NCBI GenBank assembly: GCA_028752905.1
Contig: JAQNBH010000003.1
Span: 4,148,204 to 4,212,203, forward strand
Origin: Cladorhizidae sp. MBARI D1340-BT2
Taxonomy: Eukaryota; Porifera; Demospongiae; Poecilosclerida; Cladorhizidae
Reading direction: 5' to 3'
DNA length: 64,000 nucleotides
Shown here: positions 35,301-45,530 of the stretch, one piece after another
Numbering within the stretch: the first letter of the stretch is position 1
How the letters are laid out: each line of letters begins with the position of its first letter
Translations under genes and position numbers: made by a program
Notes under the pieces: model-generated
Database searches by the model: none
Seen by the model: the letters and a program-made list of their open reading frames with translations, nothing else
What the model was told of the DNA's origin: nothing

Positions 35301-36362
35301 CTTGATAAATTAACATCCGCCCAAGCAACAACTATTATTATTTTTATTTTTATTTATTTTTTTAAATATTTTATATCACATGACATATAATATGCTGACA
35401 TACATAACTAAGTACAATGACTATTACCCAAAACTATCAGTACGTGCTCCGGAAACCACGGCTTCATTCCATGGTCGTACTTGGGGGGGGGTGCAGCCAA
35501 GGTTATTCGGGATGTAGGGGACGCCTTCAAGAACATCGTTTGGGCATTCCTCCCTCTGAAGCTACTCGCCATCTGTTCCAAAGGCTATCAATTAACTTGT
35601 GGAAGGGCAATGCCACACTGTGGATCCGCCTCCCCAATTCGATCCTGGTTGTGTTTGTACAGTTTTGTCTCATCCACTTTTGTATCGATTTAAAAAAAAA
35701 CTGTCTGTTTACGCAACTCTGGTACTGCATTCCTCAATCGACCGCGCTGTGCTATTGTTTCGTTGGTGTATTGGAATTTTTAGTAGCTTATACTTGTTTT
35801 TACCACGCTACGGTGTGACCTCACACAACGCTACACAGAAGTAAGTCCACACTTCCAACCACTTAGTGGTGAGCCAACGCTTAAAAGCGTCTAGTGCAAG
35901 AAGCCATCAACTTCATTTAGGTATTACTTACATAAATGACTAACTAGTTACTACAACAAAATTACCCTTTCATTTTCAGTGAAAACAAAACTAAATTGTG
36001 TGGGCTTATATTTAAGTTGCTATGGCAACATCTCATGAATATCTGATCAATTGGACCCTTTTATTTTTGTTTCTTATGATTTCTCTAATTCTGTTAGTAT
36101 ACAAGAATTGAAATTTAGTATGTGATTACTTTCCACCAAATGAAATGTTTTTGTAAAGCTAATTTTACATTAACCCTTTTTCATTCTAAAAACTAGGTTT
36201 GATAAAAGGCAATTAGTAATTTTAAGGCAATGAGTTATGTTGGAGTTATAAATTCACTAATTCACTAAACATCTGTAAAGTAAAAAAAAAATTATAGCTC
36301 TATTTCAGGAACACAACAATGCAATTTATATAATTTCACAGCATCTTCTACTTCAACACCTC
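32384..36362. other. Unit 2 non-coding tail
   Basis: Nearly identical to 54027-58019 and recognisable in unit 1. Contains a minus-strand frame ending at 35189 whose last residues read LDEEEEESK; no start or domain could be fixed, and it is interrupted in unit 1. An A/T-only tract lies at about 35332-35372. No gene recognised. Confidence 0.55.
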
Positions 36363-38030
36363 CTGTTTTTCCTTCACGGTACGCACGATGATATTATCTC
36401 ACTCTTCTATAATACTTCTATCACCTCAATATTAACTGAATCCAAGGCTGTTGAATGATTTTCTCCAGTGCTCCTATATAATCACAGTTAGTACCGTTTT
36501 GCCTGATCCCAAACCCGTTCAATAGGGTTTAACTCACAATTGCATTTTGGAACGAAAATACACCTGTGCTTGTGACTGGAAACCAACTCCTCCACTTGGG
36601 TCTTAAAATCATGCATGCTTTCCAGGACTTCATCTCAGTTTTGACCATGCCAGTAGTATCGTAAGCCCTTTGGTTGCACCACTTGCTGTAGTCATCACTT
36701 GCATCACTCCATCCCAGTATGTGTTTCGCCTCTTGGTTGCTTGCCACCATCACTTACATTCATCCTGTGTGCATTTAAAGCATCGTCAGCATAAACAGTG
36801 CTTTGGTCAAGATAAAAGTTATTGAGTGTGTTTCACTTTTCAACTGCATTTTCCAATTGAATCAGAAACTTTTCACGGTTCCAGTATCCTTCAGGTTGGG
36901 CCCCATACTTGAAGAAAACCCTGGAAGCTCTTGGAATGACTGGCTTTGCTCGCTCACGTTCTTCCTCATTGAGCTGTAGATAACCATGATACTCAGTAAT
37001 AAAGTCACTCAACATAATCCCACGTCCAATTGATTTGGGTCGAATGTGGTGAATGAAAAGTGGACTCATCGTGGTAAATAAGCACAAACTTTCTTAAGAC
37101 AGTACTGGAACCTACATTTTATTCCAATTTCCCATCCCTACACTCTGGTGGTGGCAAATGTATGGCAATACCTCAATTTTTCGTAAGTACATCTTGCTGT
37201 ACTCAATTACATCTTCCCTCTCGTGACCATCGACGTACACACCCTTACGGTAAGATGTAGGATGGAAGCCTAGATAATTACTTTCAAGCAGTGCGAGGAA
37301 TTATGCTACGAGGAAAGCCAGGAGGGAGATGAGAGCATGGAAGCAAATCATGGTTAACCCAGGCAGCAAATTTAGCAGTTGTCATGGTTGGTTGACATTT
37401 TTCATAGGCAGTTTGCCACAACCATGTCAGTGCTTTCGAGCGACATTCCTCATCATCCAATACAGAGGGCCACTTGTGCTTTCCTCTTAGAAAATCAGCA
37501 AATTCCCCCTTGTTATTGTAAAAATAATTCTTCCATTGATCGAATCGAGTGGTTACTGAACCCTACCACAGATCCTGCCTCATTAGCCAGTCCAAATCTT
37601 GCTATAAAGAATGGGTCTCTAGTCAGCCAAAGTCTGTCCAGAAAATGTTTGCTATCATTCTTATGGACACTTTCAGGATAAGCTGTTGCTTCTTCTTCTG
37701 TAAAGGTATAGTTGTCAGAGAAGCTATCACTGTCACTACTCTCTTCATCAATGACTAAACTAATGGCAGCACAAATGAGTTGCCCAAGGGATAGAAATTT
37801 GGACTGTATTGATCCAATGAAATTGTGGTTGTCCCAGCTTATGAGCTAGGTATATATAGGTTGACTCACTTCTTGAAGAAGTGTTGTTTCTGATTCAGAC
37901 TCCAATTCAGGCAACTGTGTCACAGCTGTCCTTGAAGATTCACTCATATTGGTCATATATAGCGCTTTAGCAGCTCTCATACTCTTAGCTCAGGCTAGCT
38001 GATGCTTTCTTTTCACCCATTTGGGCTTTT
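36363..38030 (-). pseudogene. DDE-superfamily transposase remnant (unit 3)
   Basis: Open pieces at 36833-37087 (FIHHIRPKSIGRGIMLSDF ... GYWNREKFLIQLENAVEK) and 36529-36753 (C-terminal of DDALNAHRMN, through SHKHRCIFVPKYN in other frames). Same order as unit 2. Stops separate all pieces. Confidence 0.75.
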
Positions 38031-38257
38031 TTTTGCACTCACATTAGCGGACAAAAAAATGATTAGTTCGGTTACCGTGGAAACAGGCAGCGCCCATTTT
38101 CGCACACAAAAAAAAGTAAGTGTTCGCACGCCGCGCGAGCTATAAAATTATTCTCTCCTTCGGTTTCACTTAGAAAATTTTCGTAATCAGACCAAGGTAG
38201 AAAATCATCAAAGAAAATGGAAGGGTCGAAATGGAAGGGTCGAAAGTTGTCGAGTGA

Positions 38258-38663
38258 TATTGACACTTTCGTTGGTAAATCAGTAAATACAAGACTAAAA
38301 TCACATGGGTTGCCAATTATTTTTACAAAGTGTTAAAAACACTTTGGAGCTCCATAAATTCTGCAGACTTCGCTCTATGGCTCAAATTTCTGTGCTTTTT
38401 TTTTAATACTAAAAACTGTTGCATAGGTAATACAACATACCCAGTCAAAACTGGAAGGGAAGTTTTGTGCAATTGCATTAGTGTCCGGATAATATTTGTA
38501 GCATGAAGAGCGCTATTTTTGACTCCTAACCATTTTCATGTTCTTTTATTACTGTGTGTTAAAAAATCATCAGGCGAAAGCGAGACACTCGGAATGGGAA
38601 ATAGCTGTACATGCGCACTGCTGTGAGATCAGGTCACGTGATTGTTCAAATTGGGTCAAAATG
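38258..38663. other. Unit 3 specific insertion of about 0.4 kb
   Basis: Units 2 and 4 run straight from GTCGAGTCTT to AGGGTCGTAGG, whereas unit 3 has about 400 bp between. The insert includes a tract related to the fold-back family (CTTTGGAGCTCCATAAATTC) and a CACGTG palindrome at about 38635. The ends are not resolved. Confidence 0.65.
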
Positions 38664-38913
38664 AAAGGGTCGTAGGTTATCTGGGTTTTGAAAGGGTGAT
38701 GGGGATTGTGAGTTATGGCATGACTCTTGTGTGTGTCATGCCTACCCATGGTGATTCTCACACAGACTTGATACAGAGTAGAATACTTCATGGTTTGTCA
38801 TTTGTCCCTGTTCATGTCTCATTCTTCTTAGAGCTTTCAGGTCCAATGGCTAAGTGGGAAAGATAGACATCCACAGAGAAAAAAAAGTAAGTGTAAACAA
38901 GGAGAGGTGTGGT

Positions 38914-39102
38914 ATGCATCAGGTTGATAGATGTGAGCTCTGTGATGAAGGTGTTGTGGAAGGTATTGTGCATTTCTTGTTGTACTGCGGAGAGTTTGCT
39001 GTTGATCGAGGAAGATTATTGAACATGGTCAAGGGCATTGAAGGGTCTATGGAGTGCATGGTAGAATGGAGAAATAAAGACAGTGGGCCTAATATTGGGT
39101 AG
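38914..39102 (+). pseudogene. LINE zinc-binding (zf-RVT-like) remnant, unit 3
   Basis: Same frame as at 2252 (here VEGIVHF and SMECMVEW). It is open upstream to 38854 in this unit because a small deletion removed an upstream stop seen in unit 1. Confidence 0.5.
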
Positions 39103-39313
39103 ACAAGTGTATAGCAGGGGTGAAGGAAGAGGTGTTAGGTATATAGGGTAGACAGAATTGTTAAGGGAAATGAGCTAAAGTGGTGGGAGAAGAGGAAATA
39201 CTTGATGTTTGGCACCTAGTGTTATTTTATATCTTGGGCACCTCCTCCCATACCAATCACAAAAACTCGCTTTTTCACAACTCATTTATTGTTTGTTTAT
39301 AATTATGTACTTA

Positions 39314-39318
39314 ATGAT
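39314..39318. repeat. Target site duplication of LTR element, left
   Basis: ATGAT precedes the left LTR and recurs at 44550-44554. The empty site in unit 1 reads CTTAATGATGGCCC. Confidence 0.85.
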
Positions 39319-39491
39319 TAGATAAGATATCAACACTATTTATCTAACTGATCGACAAGGATTTAAAATAGATGTTCACAGAAAGACAATGCGTGCAACA
39401 ATGATTAGTCACTTGTGAGCATGCGCATACATGTAGGTATTAGCTTGTTGGTAAAGGGTCGTTCTGTCCATTAGTTATTAGTTATTAGCTA
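39319..39491 (-). repeat. 3' LTR (element orientation)
   Basis: 173 bp. Contains TGCGTGCAACAAT at 39390-39402 on the plus strand, the segment complementary to the primer-binding candidate. Confidence 0.93.
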
Positions 39492-39500
39492 TCTCCCCCA
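39492..39500 (-). promoter_or_regulatory. Polypurine tract of LTR element
   Basis: Minus strand reads TGGGGGAGA directly before the 3' LTR, the expected position for plus-strand priming. Confidence 0.7.
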
Positions 39501-39506
39501 GGCCAA

Positions 39507-41309
39507 TTACTCCTTGTAGTTCGGCCGATGTTGAGTAACACACTGTCGCTTGGAGCGGCGAAGTGTTGGTATGCGCACAGGTGCTGGCGAGGCGGATCGG
39601 CTAAGATTATGGGTTGCCCGAGAGGGAGGAATATTGCTGAATGGCAACGGGGAACCGGTATTGTCCAATGCTCCACGATGGGTACTTGGATTGGTTCGGG
39701 GTGTCAGTGGAGTATGGGAAGTATCCAGGGGCGGTCTGGTGGTATGCGAAGTGTCCGTCGGAGGGGTGTCCTGAGTTGCTGTGTCCGCATTGATTTTGAA
39801 TGGCGTAGTCATGGGCGCGTGGTCTGGAAGTGGAGTCGCTTCCAGCTGGTGTACAGGGGCGTCGGGGAAGTGTCCTCTGATAGCAGATGGTGCGGGGACG
39901 GCACATTTACGTAAGAACTTCCTGTTGCGCAAAGTGGCCCTGCCTGAGCCGGCCATGCGTACCCAGTATTGATGGAACTGACGAACCTCAATCACTGTAC
40001 CAGTCTTATCCCATCGTCGGGGGAAAGGGCCAGTTTCCATACGACATCGCCAATCTTGAGCTGGGTGAGGGGACGGGTGTGTTCCGACCACTTGCTGAGT
40101 TCTGTCTCACCTCTGGTAGCCATAGCGGCTTCCCGGTGGTCCAGCAGTCGATTCCAGTATGGATGGAGATGGAGCTTGCCCGGGAGGACAGGGATGAGAT
40201 CCTTGATCGGTCTGGCGAATACTGCTATGGCAGGGGATATCTTCGTGATGGGGTCTGGGGTGTTGCGATATGTGAGTATGGCTCGCTGGAAGCTGTCGCA
40301 ATCAAGTTCGCTATTGTCCGGCGTGTTACCGGCAATGGTGCGCTTGATGGTCTTGACACCGATTTCCGCACGGGAATTGCCGTGTGGGTAGGTGACAGAG
40401 CATAGCCGGTGGTGGACACCCCAGTCAGCCAGGAACTTCTTCGTAGTCGATGCCATAAATTCAGGGCCGCCATCTGTGGTGAGGGTCGTCCGGGATGCCA
40501 AAAGTGACGAAGATGGACCTGAGGCTGGAGATGAGGCCAGTGGCGCCGTTGGTCGAGCGTTCGACGATGGGCCATCCAGAAAAGCGGTCGACTATCACCA
40601 CATAGGTGTGGCCCTTGTGGTGGAAGTAGTCGGCACATAAGCTCTGTAATGGCCGCGTTGGAAGGTTGGGAGGCGTCGGAGGCAGAGATGCCTGAGAAGG
40701 TGACATAGTATTGCACATGGTGCATGATGCCCTGTGATGGGCTATGTCAGCCGCGATCCCCGGCCAGAAGATCGACGCGTCGGCTCTTGATTGCATCATG
40801 GTAGTACCCTGGTGGGCAGAATGGAGCGCTTGCAGGCATTCTGCTCTCAGGGAAGGTGGTATAATGACTCTGTCTTTGAATACAGCCACTCCGTCAACCG
40901 TGTAAAGGTGAGGGCGATGTATGAAAAACGGACGTATGGTGAGTGGCACATCAGCCTGTTTCGATGGGAATCCGTCCTCTATTGTGGACAGCAAGAGCTG
41001 CATGGCGTCGTCCGAAGTGGTTTGCCATGTGAGGGGCAGCCTGGACTCAAATGCGGAGCACATGGAGTGAGCAAGGTCGTTCTCGTCCATCTCGTCCGCG
41101 GTGGCATCCGTCTCGATTGAGAGCCCGGCCATCAGTACTAGGGGAATACAGGGAGGTGGCGCTGAAACAGCGTCTGGCAGTGACATCCCGGGGGGTTTGT
41201 GTGGACCGGAAGGGTGGCGAGACAAAGCATCCGACGTGCAGTTGCGCATGCCGGGGATGTACACCATCTTGAATGAATATGGAAGGGTCTTCTCCTTCAA
41301 GTTGCGCAA
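39507..41309 (-). pseudogene. Ty3/gypsy integrase region, frameshifted
   Basis: Frame 40461-41309 starts in the end of RNase H (CTSDALSRHP). It then shows the HHCC zinc-binding pattern (HSAHQGT ... CTMCNTM) and the first catalytic Asp (CADYFHHKGHTYVVIVDRFSGWP). The frame shifts at about 40480; 39992-40501 continues with TTDGGPEFM (second Asp), the SRAEIGVK Glu, and a linker to GDVVWKL. Another shift leads to 39507-40091: WDKTGTVIEV ... GRATLRNRKFLRK, then a Pro/Thr-rich tail ending in RRSKRQC. All three catalytic acids are present. No chromodomain is visible. Frame breaks occur at the same two places in the unit 4 copy. Confidence 0.9.
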
Positions 41310-42721
41310 CCTGGCGTTGCTGATGTCTGCCAGGCGCGATCTCCAAAGATTCGGACCAGGGGCTTGTGGTCTACCGCAATGAAGAGATCTGTACAGCCCA
41401 GGATAAAGTGGTGACAGCGCTGGAGGGCCTTGGCGACCGCGAGAGCTTCGCCCTCGATGGCCGCATATCTGGACTCGGCCGCATTAGTGAACCGAGATCC
41501 GACCAGTGTGATCCTCCAGCCCACCTTGCAGCAAAATAGCTCTCGTTGGGGGCATGAGCAGTGGCGCTGAAACATCCAGAACCCGATCCCAGACTTGCCC
41601 CAGTCAGTAGCAATGCATGTGGTGCGATTCTTTTCAAAGATCTCCACTCCGGTCTGTATCTGCTCGATAATCTCCTGTTTGGAAGCCTCGAACGCCTCCT
41701 GATGCTCGTTGGTCCAGACGAACTTTGTGGATGGCTTAAGTAGGTCTCTGAATGGCGCCATGGTGTCTGCCCGGGAGAAGGTGTAGGCTACCTGATTCAC
41801 CATGCCGAACCATGAGCGGACATCAGTGGTGGAGGTGGGGATAGGGAATTCGGCTATGGCCTTTGTAAATTTCCGGGCAGGTTTGACGGTGGTGGGGCCT
41901 ATCTCGAAGCCGGCGAATTGGACTGTGTCTTGGGCAAACACGAACTTGTCTGGGTTCAGAGTGATGCCGTTGGCACCGCAGAGGGTGAGCCAGTTGGCCG
42001 CGTCCGTAAACGCCTGAGCGAGGTTCTTGGACCAAATGAGGGTATCATCCACACATTTGGTCTTGTTGTTGATGCCCTCTATAATCGCGTCAAATCTGGC
42101 GGTGTATCCATCACCTGAGGCCTTGTAACCCTGGGGGGCTGTCAGGTAGCGGTATTGTCCCCAAGGCGTGATGAAGGTCGTAAAATGAGTATCATCTGGG
42201 TGAAGTGGAACGGAATGGTACCCGTTCCACGCGTCAAACACGGACTTCTTCATCATCTTAGGTACGCTGCGGGCTTGGTGGTAGGGAGACTTTATGTGGT
42301 GCATCTCTCGGGTTGCATGAGCATTGAGGGGTTGGAAGTCCACAACTCGTCGTGGTTCTCCGTTAGCCTTCCCTACGATCACCATGCGGTGGCACCATGT
42401 GTCAGGCGTGCCGGTGGGGACCTTCTCAAGGACTCCAAGACGGACGTCGCTATCCAAGTTGGTTTTGACCTTCTCCTCCCAGTGAACGGGCACTGCGGCA
42501 GCCTTGTGTGCTGTGACGGGCTTCGCTGTCAGGTCGATATTCAGCCGTAGAGGCGGCCCCGCCATCATGGGAAGAGGTTGGTGGGTATACATGTGTTGAA
42601 TGTGGACCCTTTGAATATCTCCCGCAGGTGCTGCTCCAAGATGCCCCTGTTCTCCGCCGTGGCGGGGACGGGCAGGGGAATGGGACCAGGTGGTGGCAAG
42701 GAGCGAGTCGGGCATCCGCAC
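41297..42721 (-). pseudogene. Ty3/gypsy reverse transcriptase and RNase H
   Basis: 474-residue open frame. RT landmarks: GEPRRVVDFQPLNAHATRE, FDAWNGYHSVPL with the first catalytic Asp, TAPQGYKASGDGY, and CVDDTLIWS (Cys in the first place of the usual YVDD box). Connection: GITLNPDKFVFAQDTVQFAGF. RNase H begins at CIATDWGKSGIGFWM and reaches DHKPLVRIFGDR. Then one missing base near 41335, present in the unit 4 copy, shifts the frame before the integrase region. The RT core looks catalytically complete. Confidence 0.92.
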
Positions 42722-43160
42722 TTACGTACCTCCACTGTATGAGCGAGTTCGGGCCGCTGTGGCAGTGGGATACTCGACACCGCTCCTGCTGAGGTAGATG
42801 GGAATCTTGGTGGGATGATGCCGAGGTCTGCACATGCTTCCCTACTCAAGAATAATCGGGTGACGTTTGGTGTCACATATATCATCTGTTTGGTCACGGC
42901 GTCGGAATCCGGCAACGATAGTTCTAGCAGGACGGCGCCCAGGATGTGTATGCCACTTTTGTTTGCCGCCTGCATCCGTTGGGATACTGGTATCAGAGGT
43001 TGTTTCTGGACATCCCCAGTTTGTGAAGGATGTTTACTCCTGACAGGCAGCTTTGGCATCCAGTATCTGGCATGCCTTCGATGGCGCATTGTGCAGGCCT
43101 AGGGCGCCGAGCGATCTTGAGGCTGTCGTAGTCGCTGGGCAGTAGCTTGGCCACCAGACT
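42565..43160 (-). pseudogene. Retropepsin-like protease region, frameshifted
   Basis: The active-site triad DTG lies at 43059-43067 in the local context GMPDTGCQSCLSG. The frame stops shortly after (RNNL then stop), and the next frame (42565-43089) carries on with LIPVSQRMQAANKSGIHILG and LSREACADLGIIP, typical of the rest of a Ty3-type protease and its linker to RT. One-base indel between the two. Confidence 0.8.
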
Positions 43161-43189
43161 CCTGGATGGCTGGGGAAGGGATTGTCTCT

Positions 43190-43459
43190 TTACCCATTGT
43201 TCGTGGTATTGTCAAACACGTGATGGTCCAACACATGAGGTTTCGAGGCCTCACGGGTCGTGATGTCGCAGATGTTGTCGAAGATTGCATTCTCGATCAT
43301 CTGCGCTGGTGGTGTTTTTGAAGGTGGTAGTTTTGACTTGCATACTTTGTCTGCGTGGTTGGCTTTGCCACATTTTCCACATGTATGGCCAAATGCTTTG
43401 CACTGGGCACTCCTCAGTGGGAGTGAGGGGTATTTGCCATGCCCGGTTCTCGCGCGCAC
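43190..43459 (-). pseudogene. Nucleocapsid zinc knuckle region
   Basis: Encodes one CCHC knuckle: CGKCGKANHADKVC has the C-x2-C-x4-H-x4-C spacing, with basic flanks. It is in the -1 frame relative to the Gag frame, overlapping 43414-43459. I saw no classical slippery heptamer, so an indel is as likely as programmed frameshifting. Confidence 0.85.
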
Positions 43460-44256
43460 TCGGACTCGTCGTCTTCTATTTCATCTTCTATTCTGGGCTG
43501 TCGTAGTCCTTGTCGGGGCAACCTCTTGTACTTGCTCGTACTCCTCATCGTTCCAACTAATATGCCTGAGTCCAGCTGGGACACCGAGGCTTTGGCTGCT
43601 TCCTTGGACTCTACATACAGCATTGCCCTTTCCATGCTGAGAGGTTGGTTGGGCTCCCCGAGCAGACCCTGCTTGATTTCAGGATCGGCCAACCCGGTGA
43701 TGAGAGCGTCTGCCACGTTTTCCTCAGTGTAGTCGACAGTGAGCGTGCACGTGCATGCCTTGCTATATTGGCAGGTAGCTGCCTGGCCCCGAAGTCGCGC
43801 CCCAAAGGCTCTCACGCCCTCCTCCTGGTCCTGAGACATGTTGTGTAGCTTGTCCCTGGCCATGGTTGGATTTTCTATCCTGACTGCTAGTATCTTTATG
43901 GCCTTCATAATGTTGTCCAGCGGCAGTTTGGACAAGGCCACACCCCTGTTGTTCCTTTGGAGGCCTCTTCTCAAGTCCTGGTCGCAGCACTCTAGGAGCT
44001 GGATGGCTTGGTCACTACCCCTCACCTTGGTAGCCTTGATATAATCCCTCCATCGAGACTGGAAGTACAGCCAGTCCTGGCTGGTTCCAGCTGCTGAAAT
44101 AGTGGGTCTTTTCACAGCCTCGATTTTGGATCCATCCGTCTTTTTGTGGTTGATGAGGTGCCCTTGCAGATGGGCAGCAGACAGAACAGGGTTGGCCATA
44201 GCTCCCTCAGGGATCAAGTAGTCGCAATCATGTACAGGGCATCGTCTCTCGTCCAT
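43414..44256 (-). CDS. Ty3/gypsy Gag capsid region
   Basis: 280-residue open frame from the Met at 44256. N-terminal C-x4-C ... H-x-x-H pattern (CPVHDCDYLIPEG ... HLQGHLINH) resembles a small zinc finger. The capsid-like helical part includes LYFQSRWRDYIKA and VRAFGARLRGQAATCQY, then ITGLADPEIKQGLLGE, similar to the retrotransposon Gag family. It stops just before the zinc knuckle, which is in the next frame. The start follows the primer-binding region by about 110 nt, as expected for the first frame of the genomic RNA. Confidence 0.85.
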   Translation of the reverse strand: MDERRCPVHDCDYLIPEGAMANPVLSAAHLQGHLINHKKTDGSKIEAVKRPTISAAGTSQDWLYFQSRWRDYIKATKVRGSDQAIQLLECCDQDLRRGLQRNNRGVALSKLPLDNIMKAIKILAVRIENPTMARDKLHNMSQDQEEGVRAFGARLRGQAATCQYSKACTCTLTVDYTEENVADALITGLADPEIKQGLLGEPNQPLSMERAMLYVESKEAAKASVSQLDSGILVGTMRSTSKYKRLPRQGLRQPRIEDEIEDDESECAREPGMANTPHSH

Positions 44257-44363
44257 GCCGCGTGGGGGTGGGCGTCAATTGGAAAATGCTCGACCCGTTT
44301 CTGTTTGCAACTTCCTTCCCCAACCAGCAACTAGCTATCAGACTACAATGGTCCTAGCCAGCG

Positions 44364-44376
44364 ATTGTTGCACGCA
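44364..44376 (-). promoter_or_regulatory. Primer-binding site candidate, self-priming type
   Basis: Minus strand reads TGCGTGCAACAAT directly after the 5' LTR. It lacks the TGG that pairs with a tRNA CCA end. It is exactly complementary to ATTGTTGCACGCA inside the LTR (plus coordinates 44448-44460), 13 of 13 positions. This matches the self-priming design known in the Tf1/sushi group. Confidence 0.75.
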
Positions 44377-44549
44377 TAGATAAGATATCAACACTATTTA
44401 TCTAACTGATCGACAAGGATTTAAAATAGATGTTCACAGAAAGACAATGCGTGCAACAATGATTAGTTACTTGTGAGCATGCGCATACATGTAGGTATTA
44501 GTGTGTGGGTAAAGGGTCGTTCTGTCCATTAGTTATTAGGTATTAGCTA
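44377..44549 (-). repeat. 5' LTR (element orientation)
   Basis: 173 bp; the segment 44448-44460 lies at LTR nucleotides 90-102 in element orientation. If it marks the start of R, U3 would be only about 89 nt. Confidence 0.93.
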
Positions 44550-45530
44550 ATGATGGCCCATCTCAAGGCTTAACAGAACAATTATGCCAATCTGGAGAAT
44601 TCTTCCATTTAGTCTCACTACAGTTAGTTTCAACTCGGTATGTTTTGGATTCTCTCCTTCCTCATGAATATGACTGAATTGCCTATTTGAGGCTGGAAAA
44701 CTAGAGAATTTCTTTTTGCTCCTTTAACATAATCTTAAAGCGTTTCCTTTCATTTTCCATCAGCCACAATATTATTGCTCTCTAGTTTCATTCTGCAATT
44801 ATGCATGGAGTCACCAGTGCCTAACATGAGGTTGACTTGCAAAACAACAGACAAAGTGGCTATTAATTCTCTCTTAAAGGCCATGGAGAGATAAGGCAAG
44901 ACATCTTCTGCAATGAGTTCCATAAACTAATGGCATCAAGTATGCTCTGCAAGTACTTCAATGTATTTTTTAAGTACCCTAGCTGTTTGGGATGGATCAT
45001 GAAATACTCATCAGCACTGGTCGTGTAGCTAGAGATAACCATACCCCTAATGCACAAGTATAATGGAGCATACTACAATAGATGTGTATGTGTGTGGACA
45101 CATATATGGGTAGGCAAGTGCTTCATCAAACACAGGACCCTAAAACAATTTCGCTTCTACACCGGTCAATAACATACATGCATGCACGCCACGGCAAGAC
45201 TATCTGCTCACAGCATTGCTATATATATACTCCATACTGTTGTAGTACACGATTGAACAAAACTATTCTTCACTCACACAATTCTATATAGTTCTAGTCT
45301 ATATACTTCATCACACTTGAGTAGCACTTGAATGCATTTCATGATTAAAAAAAATATAGGGCGAGGAGGTTTGACATGTTTAGGTGTGAAGGTTCAGCAA
45401 CTAGCAGAAGAGTAGGCTAATCTACACCCCCAGCATGTGCAGAGTATTCATTCATAAGGTCATATATAGTAAGTTAAAGAATTGACATAAATATGGTAAA
45501 AACATTGACACGACCTACAATATAAAAATG
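44550..45530. other. 3' flank of GCNT copy 3
   Basis: Starts with the right ATGAT duplication (44550-44554). Conserved with units 1 and 2. No gene recognised. Confidence 0.6.

Larger units (their letters stand above)
18534..36362. repeat. Tandem unit 2
   Basis: Second copy of the large unit, about 17.8 kb, from the DDE remnant through the non-coding tail. The offset to unit 3 is about 17.8 kb at the left edge (19596 versus 37379). Private insertion: 21328-24757 with a nested hAT. Shared only with unit 3: fold-back at 28071 and deleted hAT at 30951. Lacks the LTR element of units 3 and 4; its empty site is TTAATGACGGCCC near 21140. Confidence 0.9.
39319..44549 (-). mobile_element. Ty3/gypsy LTR retrotransposon with 173-bp LTRs, 5231 bp
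   Basis: Two 173-bp LTRs (39319-39491 and 44377-44549) differ at 5 positions and begin and end with TAG...CTA. A 5-bp ATGAT duplication flanks the element. Reading minus: LTR, a 13-nt primer-binding candidate, Gag, zinc knuckle, protease, RT, RNase H, integrase, purine tract, LTR; the RT-RNH-IN order places it in Ty3/gypsy. It is clearly GC-richer than the surrounding DNA. Several frameshifts make this copy non-autonomous. A second copy occupies the same site in unit 4. Confidence 0.95.

Noticed and set aside
43414..43459. Programmed -1 frameshift between Gag and nucleocapsid
   Set aside because: No slippery heptamer is visible in the overlap and the copy has many other indels; a mutation is equally likely.
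39528..43848. Numerous plus-strand frames of 60-170 residues within the LTR element
   Set aside because: The GC-rich element has few stops on the antisense strand; all known motifs are on the minus strand.
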